DNA of 21,252 nucleotides from Phycisphaerae bacterium (lineage in GTDB: Bacteria; Planctomycetota; Phycisphaerae; UBA1845; UTPLA1), in NCBI GenBank assembly GCA_016935885.1, contig JAFGQA010000497.1:1-21252 (forward strand). The letters run 5' to 3'. This document shows positions 14,605 through 21,252 of this stretch, in pieces. Position numbers and translations under genes: made by a program. The stretch's first letter is position 1. The number at the start of each line of letters is the position of its first letter. The notes beneath the pieces are model-generated. The model had not been told where the DNA came from, ran no database searches, and worked only from the letters and a program-made list of their open reading frames with translations.

Positions 14605-15693
14605 TTACCAGGTCGGCGAAGAAGCCTCGTGTTCGGCGGTTTCCTGCGATTCCCGACGCCGAAGCTGCCCGCAGGCCGCATCGATGTCCAGGCCTCGTGA
14701 CGCGCGAACGTGCACATTGACCCCATGCTCCTGCAAATAGCGCTGGAATACACCCGTCGCCTCGCTCGTCGGCCGGCCGTAGGGCAGACCCTCCACGGGA
14801 TTGTACCGGATCAGATTCACGTTGCAGCGAAACTGTCCGGCGAACCGGGCCAGTTGCTCCGCGTGCGTCCGGCGATCGTTTATTTCGTGCAACAGCGTAT
14901 ATTCCAGCGTGATTTCACGGCCCGTCGTGGCGAAATAGTGCTTGCACGCGTCGGCCAGCTTCGCGATGGGGATCTCCTTGGCCCATGGGATCAATTCCTC
15001 CCGCAGGCCGTCGGTTGGCGCGTGCAGCGAGATTGCCAGGTTCAATTGCAGCCCCTCGTCCGCCAGACGCCGGATCTGCTTCGGAAGCCCCACCGTACTG
15101 ATGGTGATCTTGCGAGCGCCGATGTTCGCACCCCACGGCGCGTTGATGACCCGCACCGCCCGCATGACCGCGTCGTAGTTGGCCATCGGCTCTCCCAACC
15201 CCATGAACACGACGTTTGTCAGGCCTTTGCCCGTGGCTTGTGCCTCCGCGCCGATGCGCAGGACCTGTTCAACGATTTCGCCGGTCGTCAGGTTTCGTTG
15301 CAGGCCGCCGAGCCCGCTGGCGCAGAACCGGCACCCGACCGGGCACCCGACCTGCGAGCTGATGCACGCCGTTCGTCGCTGCCGGTCCGGGATCATTACG
15401 CACTCGCTCGTCGCGCCGTCGGACCACCGCAGCAGTAGCTTGACCGTTTCATCCTTCGATACAGACCGCCGAACGATCTTGGACGCATGCACGTCGAAGC
15501 GACCGGACAGCTTCGATCGCAGCGGCTTGGGCAGGTTCGTCATCTCGTCAAGCGAGCGGGCGCCGTGTCGATAGACCCACTCCAGGATTTGCTTCGTTCG
15601 AAATGGCCTCTCCCCCAGCGCGCCGAGGCATTCGCCCAGCAACGCGACATCGAGGTCCAATAGATGTGCCCGACTTGTCGAATCGCCGTTCAC
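14605..15693 (-). CDS. rlmN: Dual-specificity 23S rRNA (A2503-C2)/tRNA (A37-C2) methyltransferase
   Basis: A radical SAM enzyme that methylates C2 of A2503 in 23S rRNA and of A37 in some tRNAs. The 362-residue protein carries the iron-sulfur motif CPVGCRFC (Cys117, Cys121, Cys124), MGLGEPMANYD, KITISTVGLP, the LNLAISLHAPTD strand and the methyl-carrying cysteine Cys341 in DIDAACGQL. The cysteine set is complete, which separates RlmN from degraded relatives; Cfr is less likely given the classic DIDAACGQL ending. The start is GTG at 15693 with GGTGAG seven bases upstream. It begins 28 bp after pyrH, so it is probably in the same transcript. In many genomes frr occupies this place. Confidence 0.95.
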   Translation of the reverse strand: MNGDSTSRAHLLDLDVALLGECLGALGERPFRTKQILEWVYRHGARSLDEMTNLPKPLRSKLSGRFDVHASKIVRRSVSKDETVKLLLRWSDGATSECVMIPDRQRRTACISSQVGCPVGCRFCASGLGGLQRNLTTGEIVEQVLRIGAEAQATGKGLTNVVFMGLGEPMANYDAVMRAVRVINAPWGANIGARKITISTVGLPKQIRRLADEGLQLNLAISLHAPTDGLREELIPWAKEIPIAKLADACKHYFATTGREITLEYTLLHEINDRRTHAEQLARFAGQFRCNVNLIRYNPVEGLPYGRPTSEATGVFQRYLQEHGVNVHVRASRGLDIDAACGQLRRRESQETAEHEASSPTW

Positions 15694-15721
15694 GTTTGCT
15701 CACCAAGCACGTCGCCGGCGA

Positions 15722-16477
15722 TCAGTCATGGATTCGTGTGCCCACCTTCTTGCCCAAGACGGCGCTCCGCATGTTGCCGGCCTTGGCCAGGCTGAACACC
15801 GCGATGGGCACACCGTTACGCTGACACATGTCGACCGCCGACACGTCCATCACCTTCAGCCGTCTGTTGATGACCTGATTATAGGTCAAGCTCGGCAGGA
15901 ACTTCGCCTTCTTGTCCTTCTTCGGGTCGGCACTGTAGACGCCGTCCACGTTCGTCGCCTTGAACACGACGTCCGCGCTGATCTCGGCCGCCACCAGGGC
16001 CGCGGCGGTATCGGTCGTGACAAACGGCCGGCCCGTCCCCCCCGCGAGGATCACGACACGGCCCTTTTCCATGTGCCGGATGCACCGCCGGTGAATGAAG
16101 CTCTCGCAAGCACGCTGGATGGCGATCGATGATTGCACCCGCGTCGGCTGACCGAGGTCCTCCAGCATGTCCTGAAGCGCCAGCGCGTTCATGACGGTCG
16201 CCAGCATCCCCATGTAGTGGGCCGTCGTTTCCCTGATGTGGACTCTCGACGCAACCGTCGCGCCTCGTAGGAAGTTGCCGCCGCCGACCACGACGCCCAC
16301 CTGGACACCGAGTTTCGTGACCAAGACGATCTCCTCGGCGATGCGCCGGACCGCCGCGCCGTCCACCCCGAAACCGCCGGGGCGGGCGAAACCCTCGCCG
16401 GAGATTTTCAAGATGACGCGATGAAACTTGCATTCGGCCTTGGCGCGACGCACAGGAGTCCTCTTCTTCTTTGCCAT
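15722..16477 (-). CDS. pyrH: Uridylate kinase (UMP kinase)
   Basis: PyrH phosphorylates UMP to UDP with ATP, a step in pyrimidine nucleotide synthesis; the bacterial enzyme belongs to the amino-acid-kinase fold and is hexameric. The 251-residue protein shows the phosphate loop ILKISGEGF near 22-30, VVVGGGNFLRG, the YMGMLATVMNALALQDMLE helix, GGTGRPFVTTDTAAALVAAE and ATNVDGVYSADPKKDKKAKFLPSLTY. About 17 basic residues precede the usual N-terminus. It follows tsf after a 252-bp gap and precedes rlmN by 28 bp, within the common rpsB-tsf-pyrH cluster. I see no clear promoter in the gap, but its length leaves room for one. Confidence 0.95.
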   Translation of the reverse strand: MAKKKRTPVRRAKAECKFHRVILKISGEGFARPGGFGVDGAAVRRIAEEIVLVTKLGVQVGVVVGGGNFLRGATVASRVHIRETTAHYMGMLATVMNALALQDMLEDLGQPTRVQSSIAIQRACESFIHRRCIRHMEKGRVVILAGGTGRPFVTTDTAAALVAAEISADVVFKATNVDGVYSADPKKDKKAKFLPSLTYNQVINRRLKVMDVSAVDMCQRNGVPIAVFSLAKAGNMRSAVLGKKVGTRIHD

Positions 16478-16729
16478 GTCGTTTCAAGCTCACAGCAGGG
16501 TCGATGAGATAACGCCCAGGGCAAACCGCAACGAGCCGGGGGCAGGCGATGCCACGTCATTCGATCCCCCGAACGGAACGGCGGTACACGCCCGGCGCCC
16601 CGCGAGGCTTTCCGTCCCCCACTTGAATCGATGCCGGTTTTCGCTGCAGCGGAGCGAGGACAGGTTTCGCGACGGATTGCGGCGGGGCACACGGCGCATC
16701 AAAACGCCGCGAAACGCCACGTTCTCAGA

Positions 16730-17545
16730 TTACCCCAAGCCCCCCACCTCGTACTTGAGAAACGCCTTGATCGCAAAACCGCTCTCCTTCGCAAACCCGC
16801 CCACGGACTTCTTGTCGTCCATGACGAACGGCTGCTCCACCAAAACGCGCTCCGAGTACCACTTCCGCATCTTCCCGTCGACGATCTTCTCGATGATCTG
16901 CTCGGGCTTGCCGGCCGCTCCTTCCCTGGCGATCTCACGTGCTTCCTTAACCGCAGCGGGATCCACATCTTCTCGAACGAGGCCGAGAATGAGCGGCGTC
17001 GACGCAACGTGCATGCAGACATGACGCCCGGCCTCGCCCGGATCGCTATCGCATGTGACCACCGCGCCGACCTTGCCGTTGTGGTGTACGTAACACGCGC
17101 CGGCACCGTCGATCTTCGCGAGGCGGTGAATGGCGAGGTTCTCCTTCATCTTCCCGAACGCATCGACCATCATGTCGTCCACCGTTCGCCCATCCGGCAG
17201 CGTTGATGTCTTGAACTGCTCGACCTCGGTGATGCCCGTCCTGGCCACCTGCCCCGCGATGGTGTTTGCAAGCTGCATGAACCCGTCGTTTGTCGCAACA
17301 AAGTCCGTCTCGCACCGCAGTTCCGCGAGCGCCGCGCCCTGACCGTCGGCAAACACACCGATCCGGCCGTTGGCCATCTCCTTGTGTGCCCGATCGCTCA
17401 TCTTGTCGGCGAATTTCTTGCGGAGGATCTCCAAGGCCCTCGTCTCGTCCCCCTCCGCTTCGACGAGAGCCTTTTTGCAGTCCATCATCGCCAGGTCGGT
17501 CTTGGCACGCAGGGCTTGTACCTGCTTGGCAGAAATCTCGGCCAT
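16730..17545 (-). CDS. tsf: Elongation factor Ts
   Basis: EF-Ts is the nucleotide-exchange factor that releases GDP from EF-Tu. The 271-residue protein has the N-terminal UBA-like helix pair (VQALRAKTDLAMMDCKKALVEAEGD, with TDLAMMD where TGAGMMD is usual), the core element ELRCETDFVATNDGF (TDFV motif that contacts EF-Tu) and a C-terminal part with QPFVMDDKKSVG. The length is normal for this family. ATG 17545 has GGAGA about ten bases upstream. It lies 61 bp after rpsB on the same strand, the classic pair, and probably shares the rpsB promoter. Confidence 0.95.
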   Translation of the reverse strand: MAEISAKQVQALRAKTDLAMMDCKKALVEAEGDETRALEILRKKFADKMSDRAHKEMANGRIGVFADGQGAALAELRCETDFVATNDGFMQLANTIAGQVARTGITEVEQFKTSTLPDGRTVDDMMVDAFGKMKENLAIHRLAKIDGAGACYVHHNGKVGAVVTCDSDPGEAGRHVCMHVASTPLILGLVREDVDPAAVKEAREIAREGAAGKPEQIIEKIVDGKMRKWYSERVLVEQPFVMDDKKSVGGFAKESGFAIKAFLKYEVGGLG

Positions 17546-17606
17546 CGTTGCGCTGTCTCCTAAATGTGCAGGTCCGCCGGAAAGGCGAATCGTTCAATCC
17601 GAGTGG

Positions 17607-18527
17607 TCAGGCGCTGTCGGAAACCTCCGTCGGCGGCGCACCGGAGGCCTGTGAGGCTACCGCATCCGGCGTCTGTGAGGCAACCGCCGGCGCCGGCTCC
17701 TGGTCGGAGGTCGGAGATCGGCTATCCGATGCCGCCTCCTGCTCCGCCGCGCCGCGCTCGGCCAACTCGGAAGTCGTCAGCCGCCGCGACCGCCTGGGAC
17801 GACCTGGGCCAGCCTGGTCGGCCGATGCCTTGGCGGCGGCGATCCGTCCACGTTTGCCTTCTTCCATCGCATCCGCCAGTTGCGTCATCATCAGCTCGAT
17901 TGCGCGCATGGCATCGTCGTTGCCCGGGATGACAATACTGACGCCGTCGGGATCGCTGTCCGTATCGACGAGGCAAACCGTCGGAATGCCAAGCTTCCCC
18001 GCCTCTCTGACGGCGATGTATTCGCGCCGAACATCGACCACGACCAGCGCGCCAGGCAGACGCGACATCCGACGGATGCCATCGAGGTTCCGCTTGATCT
18101 TCCGGCGCTCCCGATCGAACGTCGACTTCATCTTCTTGCTGAAGGAATCGATCTCACCGGTCTTCTCCAGGTTCTCAAGTTCTTCCAGTCGAGCCAGCCG
18201 AGAACGAATCGTCTGAAAATTCGTCAATGTGCCGCCGAGCCACCGTTCGTTCACGTAGTGCATGCCTACGCGCCTGGCCTGCTTTTCCACGATGTCTCGA
18301 GCCTGGCGCTTCGTGCCCACGATCAGCACGTCATGCCCCTGCGAAACGAGGGCGGCCAGGAACTTCTTCGCTCGAAGCAGACCCTTGACGGTCTCACGGA
18401 TGTCGAAGATGTGAATGGAGTTCCGCTTGCCGAAGATGTACGGCGACATCTTCGGATTCCAACGGCCGGCTCGATGTCCGAAGTGTACGCCGCAATCAAT
18501 CAACTCACGGACCAAGGCGGATGCCAA
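17607..18527 (-). CDS. rpsB: Small ribosomal subunit protein S2 with long C-terminal tail
   Basis: S2 binds late to the 30S subunit near S1 and is needed for mRNA binding. The family blocks are clear: LIDCGVHFGHRAGRWNPKMSPYIFGKRN at 10-36, HIFDI near 39, VLIVGTKRQA near 67, YVNERWLGGTLTNFQTIRSR near 91-110, LPGALVVVDVRREYIAVREAGKLGIPTVCLVDTDSDP, and IPGNDDAMRAIELM. The core ends near residue 230. Another 76 residues follow, first basic (RPRRSRR) and then rich in Ala, Ser, Gln, Asp and Pro. E. coli S2 has about 241 residues, so the tail is extra. The start is TTG at 18527, supported by the strong Shine-Dalgarno GGAGGTGA six bases before it and by the family N-terminus. tsf follows after 61 bp. 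Confidence 0.95.
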   Translation of the reverse strand: MASALVRELIDCGVHFGHRAGRWNPKMSPYIFGKRNSIHIFDIRETVKGLLRAKKFLAALVSQGHDVLIVGTKRQARDIVEKQARRVGMHYVNERWLGGTLTNFQTIRSRLARLEELENLEKTGEIDSFSKKMKSTFDRERRKIKRNLDGIRRMSRLPGALVVVDVRREYIAVREAGKLGIPTVCLVDTDSDPDGVSIVIPGNDDAMRAIELMMTQLADAMEEGKRGRIAAAKASADQAGPGRPRRSRRLTTSELAERGAAEQEAASDSRSPTSDQEPAPAVASQTPDAVASQASGAPPTEVSDSA

Positions 18528-18592
18528 AAGTCACCTCCCGCTTAGCGCTTGTCGGTTTTGCCTTGCCTTCCGAGTAGAACGACAAAACCTAT

Positions 18593-18621
18593 ATGGTAAA
18601 CGCATGCGCCAATGGCGTCAA
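18593..18621 (-). promoter_or_regulatory. Sigma-70-like promoter of rpsB-tsf
   Basis: On the minus strand, TTGACG (18621-18616) is followed after 17 bp by TACCAT (18598-18593). Transcription would start near 18586 and give a leader of about 58 nt. The leader contains TTGTCG (18585-18580) and its complement CGACAA (18554-18549), able to form a stem ahead of the Shine-Dalgarno. rpsB leaders are autoregulated by S2 in E. coli, but the structure here is not comparable by eye. Confidence 0.6.
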
Positions 18622-18685
18622 CCGGTCAATCCTACAACGCCAGATGGCATCACACCAGCCCCTGATCCCCCAATCCGCAGCCCCT

Positions 18686-18713
18686 TTGTTCCAACCGCCA
18701 GCGACGGTATCGT
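18686..18713 (+). promoter_or_regulatory. Possible lpxB promoter
   Basis: TTGTTC (18686-18691) and TATCGT (18708-18713) are 16 bp apart and lie about 65 bases before the lpxB start. Both boxes are only partial matches. It is the best candidate I can find in the divergent rpsB-lpxB gap. Confidence 0.3.
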
Positions 18714-18779
18714 GCAGCGCTGCCATACTCGCCAGCCCGGCGAGGCCGCCGCCGGCCACGCTGATTCACAGGAGTCGTC

Positions 18780-20084
18780 ATGCCCCCGAGCAGCCTCAAC
18801 CCCAGGATCTTCATCAGCGTCGCCGAGCAGAGCGCGGACGACCATGCCGCCGCGCTGATTCGGGCCCTCAGAAACAGCATCCCGGGGGCCACCTTTGCGG
18901 GCTTGGCTGGCCCCGCCATGCGAAACGCAGGCTGCGAGACTTTCTACGACATGACGGCTCGATCCGCAATGGCCCTCGCCACGATCCGTCGTGTCCCCGA
19001 GGCCCTGCGACTGCTGCATCGGCTCAGGGGCTACCTCTCGGCAGGGCATTTCGCCGCCGCCGTCATGGTCGATTCCCCCACACTGAACCTCCCCATCGCC
19101 AAGATCTGCCGCCGGCGAGGTCTCCCGGTCCTCTACTATATCGCCCCGCAGACATGGGCCTGGGCCGCATGGCGGAACAGTCGAATCCGCCAGCGCGTCA
19201 ACCGGCTTGCCTGCATTTGGCCCTTTGAAGAGGACTACTTCCGTGACCACGGCATCCCCGCCACCTACGTCGGCCACCCCTCCTTCGACCACCTTCTCGC
19301 CTTGAAGATCGACGAGGCTCGCATCGCGCACCTCCGTGCCGGTGCCGCACCGGTGGTCACAATCCTGCCCGGTTCCCGCCGCCATGTGGTCTTGGAGGTC
19401 CTCCCCGGCCAACTCGAAGTCGCCAATGCACTGAAGAAGCGATTCCCCAACGCCCGATTCCTCGTTGTTCCAGCGAGCGACGAGATCCGCCACCTGATTG
19501 ACACGGTCCTGGCCGAATCCCGCCACGCCAGAGACATCGAGCTCCTGCCTCGACAGGCCGCCAACAACGAAATCGGCCAGATGGCCCGCGAACCGGGTCG
19601 TGGCGGTCCCACCGGTGCTGGCGGCTTCACCCGCTCCGACTCGACCGAACGCCCCGCCCATGCCGCAACAGACGCAGAGACGAGCGCGGCTGACCGCGCC
19701 ACTGCCATCCGTGCCGCCGATCTCGTCCTGGTGGCCTCCGGCACCTCCACACTCGAGGTCGCCTACCACGGGACCCCCATGATCGTCATGTACAACGCCA
19801 ACCGCTGGATCTACCACATTATCGGACGCCGGCTGATCTCAACCAAGTACCTGTCCATTCCCAACATCCTGGCCGGCCGCCGACTGGTTCCCGAGTTCAT
19901 GCCTTACTATCGGACGACCGACCCGATCATCGCCGCGGCCACCGAATGGCTCTCGACGCCAGCCACCCTCGCCCGCGTTCGGCGGGAGCTCGCCGCCCTC
20001 ATCGAGCCCATCGTCAAGCGCGGCGCTGCCGAGAACGCCGCCGCCGAGCTTGCTGACCTCATCGCCGAGGCCCAGCACGCCTGA
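18780..20084 (+). CDS. lpxB: Lipid-A-disaccharide synthase
   Basis: LpxB joins UDP-2,3-diacylglucosamine and lipid X to make the lipid A disaccharide at the inner face of the inner membrane (GT19). The 434-residue protein shows VMVDSPTLN with Asp98 at the position of the catalytic Asp of E. coli LpxB, YYIAPQTWAWAAWR, GHPSFDH, the donor-site LPGSRR, and AADLVLVASGTSTLEVAYHGTPMIVMY...SIPNILAGRRLVPEFMP. Two departures stand out. The N-terminal motif usually read as GExSGD is AEQSAD here. About 40 residues rich in Gly, Thr, Ala and Asp (about 267-306) are inserted just before the ASGT region. The family length is about 380, so the insert explains the excess. ATG 18780 has AGGAG five bases upstream. 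It diverges from rpsB; the EamA gene follows after 115 bp. Confidence 0.9.
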   Translation: MPPSSLNPRIFISVAEQSADDHAAALIRALRNSIPGATFAGLAGPAMRNAGCETFYDMTARSAMALATIRRVPEALRLLHRLRGYLSAGHFAAAVMVDSPTLNLPIAKICRRRGLPVLYYIAPQTWAWAAWRNSRIRQRVNRLACIWPFEEDYFRDHGIPATYVGHPSFDHLLALKIDEARIAHLRAGAAPVVTILPGSRRHVVLEVLPGQLEVANALKKRFPNARFLVVPASDEIRHLIDTVLAESRHARDIELLPRQAANNEIGQMAREPGRGGPTGAGGFTRSDSTERPAHAATDAETSAADRATAIRAADLVLVASGTSTLEVAYHGTPMIVMYNANRWIYHIIGRRLISTKYLSIPNILAGRRLVPEFMPYYRTTDPIIAAATEWLSTPATLARVRRELAALIEPIVKRGAAENAAAELADLIAEAQHA

Positions 20085-20199
20085 CATCGCAGATCCAGGA
20101 GATCGAAGCAGCCCCCTTCAAAGACAGCCTGTTGCGGGGTGGTATCCACCGAACGCCAAACCACTATCATCAGGAGCATGTTGGAGGCCAAGCCAAGGC

Positions 20200-21150
20200 A
20201 TGAGTGGACAACTCATCGGACAAACCTGTGCGATCCTGACCGCCCTCACCTGGGCGTTTGCCATGGTGTTCTTCAGGCTCAGCGGCAGGCAGGTCACGCC
20301 GTTGGCCCTGAATTTGTTCAAGAACACGGTCGGCCTCGTCCTCCTGGCAGCGACTCTCCTGATCCTGTGGGCCGTCGGGTTGCACGGGTGGATCGGGAGG
20401 CTGAGCGGCCATTCCTTGGAGGAGATCTGTATCCTGCTCATCAGCGGGTTCCTCGGCATCGCCGTGGCCGACACGATATTCTTCCACGCCTTGAACCTCA
20501 TCGGCGTGAGCATCGTCGCCATCGTCGACTGCCTCTATAGCCCTTCCATCATCTTCTTTTCCTTCCTTATGCTGTCGGAACGACTGGGGCCTTTCCAGTA
20601 CGTCGGCGTGGCGCTGATCCTGTCGGCTGTGCTGGTCTCTTCACGCCTCAAGCCGCCGGACAAGAGGACACATGCTCAGTTGGTTGCCGGCATTCTGCTG
20701 GGGGCGCTGGCCATGGCTTTCATGGGCTTCGGCATCGTCCTGGCCAAGCCGGTGATCGAGAACTTTCCGCTCATCTGGGCCACCACCCTGCGGATGCTGG
20801 CGGGCACACTGAGCCTCGCCGTCATCGCGCTGGCGTTGCCACAACGAAAGGCCATCTGGTCGGCATTTCGGCCGGCGTCCGTCTGGAAGTGGTCCATGCC
20901 GGGGGCTTTTCTGGGCGCGTACGTCTCCATGATCTTGTGGGTGGCTGGTTTCAAGTACATGGACGCCTCTGTGGCCAGTATCCTCAACCAAACGTCCACG
21001 ATCTTTGCGATCATCCTGGCAACGCTGATCCTGAAGGAGCGATTCGGCAAGCGCAAGCTCCTCGCGGTGACGCTGGCCATGACTGGCGTTGTCCTGGTGT
21101 GGCTTAACTCCCATCTGACGTCCTGGTTGTTGGCAGCCCCCGGAAGTTGA
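20200..21150 (+). CDS. EamA/DMT-family transporter
   Basis: An inner-membrane permease of 316 residues in the drug/metabolite transporter superfamily, with two EamA repeats of about five helices each (about 5-140 and 160-305). Family signs are LTWAFAMVFFRLSG at the start, the FFHALNLIGVSIVAIVDCLYSPSIIFFSFLMLSERL stretch, and in the second half FKYMDASVASILNQTSTIFAIILATLILKERFGKRKLLAVTLAMTGVVLVW, including the Glu of LKERF. The substrate cannot be predicted. ATG 20200 gives the usual N-terminus directly at the first helix; GGAGG sits 12 bases upstream and CAAGG nearer. The open frame back to 20050 is unlike the family and runs into lpxB. It may be read through from lpxB, 115 bp upstream. A short hairpin (ACCGCC-TCT-GGCGGT, 21166-21180) follows the stop but lacks a T-tract. 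Confidence 0.9.
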   Translation: MSGQLIGQTCAILTALTWAFAMVFFRLSGRQVTPLALNLFKNTVGLVLLAATLLILWAVGLHGWIGRLSGHSLEEICILLISGFLGIAVADTIFFHALNLIGVSIVAIVDCLYSPSIIFFSFLMLSERLGPFQYVGVALILSAVLVSSRLKPPDKRTHAQLVAGILLGALAMAFMGFGIVLAKPVIENFPLIWATTLRMLAGTLSLAVIALALPQRKAIWSAFRPASVWKWSMPGAFLGAYVSMILWVAGFKYMDASVASILNQTSTIFAIILATLILKERFGKRKLLAVTLAMTGVVLVWLNSHLTSWLLAAPGS

Positions 21151-21252
21151 TTCTATCAACAGACAACCGCCTCTGGCGGTGAGACTCGACAAGGCTCTGC
21201 CGTTTCGGCGTTTTGTGGCGTGCGCCGCGCAGCTTGGGTGCGCGTCCGCAGA

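Noticed and set aside
13472..14740. 422-residue plus-strand ORF
   Set aside because: Antisense to tilS and the rlmN 3' end, both of which carry clear family motifs; it is rich in Arg, Pro and Ser as shadow frames are.
16478..16729. 252-bp gap between tsf and pyrH, examined for a terminator, promoter or small gene
   Set aside because: Only a distant 8-bp inverted repeat (GTTTCGCG type) with a long loop and poorly spaced promoter boxes were seen, none convincing.
18618..19817. 399-residue minus-strand ORF opposite lpxB
   Set aside because: It is the antisense frame of lpxB, whose motifs are unambiguous; the Gly/Asp-rich translation matches no family.
21151..21252. Window end after the EamA gene, examined for a terminator or gene start
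   Set aside because: Only a 6-bp hairpin at 21166-21180 without a T-tract; no start of a coding region can be supported.

Overview
The window is high-GC bacterial chromosome (roughly 60% or more G+C by eye). It carries 14 convincing protein-coding genes, and I found no rRNA or tRNA. LpxB and a very large AsmA-like protein point to a diderm with lipid A. Dispersed palindromic repeats whose translations read GTGVPPV-like peptides, together with a TMTC-like TPR membrane protein, suggest a planctomycete or a relative in the PVC group. That placement is an inference from style, not from a marker phylogeny.

Layout. 1-310 has no clear gene but holds a good intrinsic terminator pointing left. 311-3104 (+) is a likely two-gene unit: a TMTC-like membrane protein with C-terminal TPRs, then NAD(P)H-hydrate epimerase. 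3105-3522 lies between convergent genes and is packed with palindromes, including a 162-bp MITE-like element with terminal inverted repeats and a 10-bp flanking duplication. 3523-4302 (-) is an alpha/beta hydrolase, divergent from pdxJ (+, 4424-5191), which has a clear sigma-70-like promoter. 5166-5401 is a cluster of small hairpin repeats, the first of which supplies the last codons and stop of pdxJ. dapA (5478-6392) and an unrecognised multi-pass membrane protein (6474-7466) complete the plus-strand group.

A long minus-strand run follows, in transcription order: rpsB (TTG start, strong Shine-Dalgarno, good promoter), tsf, pyrH, rlmN, tilS, a GT39/ArnT-like membrane glycosyltransferase, and the 1232-residue AsmA-like protein. 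rlmN sits where frr often follows pyrH. lpxB (+, divergent from rpsB) and an EamA/DMT transporter close the window.

The core genes cover translation (S2, EF-Ts, RlmN, TilS), pyrimidine nucleotides (PyrH), lysine/peptidoglycan precursor and PLP synthesis (DapA, PdxJ), metabolite repair (NnrE) and envelope building (LpxB, AsmA-like, two membrane glycosyltransferase-like proteins).

The most unusual signal is a family of composite palindromic repeats of about 114 bp. Two copies lie next to or between genes. A third lies inside the glycosyltransferase gene as a 168-bp (56-codon) in-frame insertion bordered by an imperfect direct repeat. With the repeat-derived tail of PdxJ, this looks like a repeat family that writes itself into proteins, comparable in behaviour to Rickettsia palindromic elements. 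A second notable signal is a five-fold repeat of about 118 residues in the AsmA-like protein.
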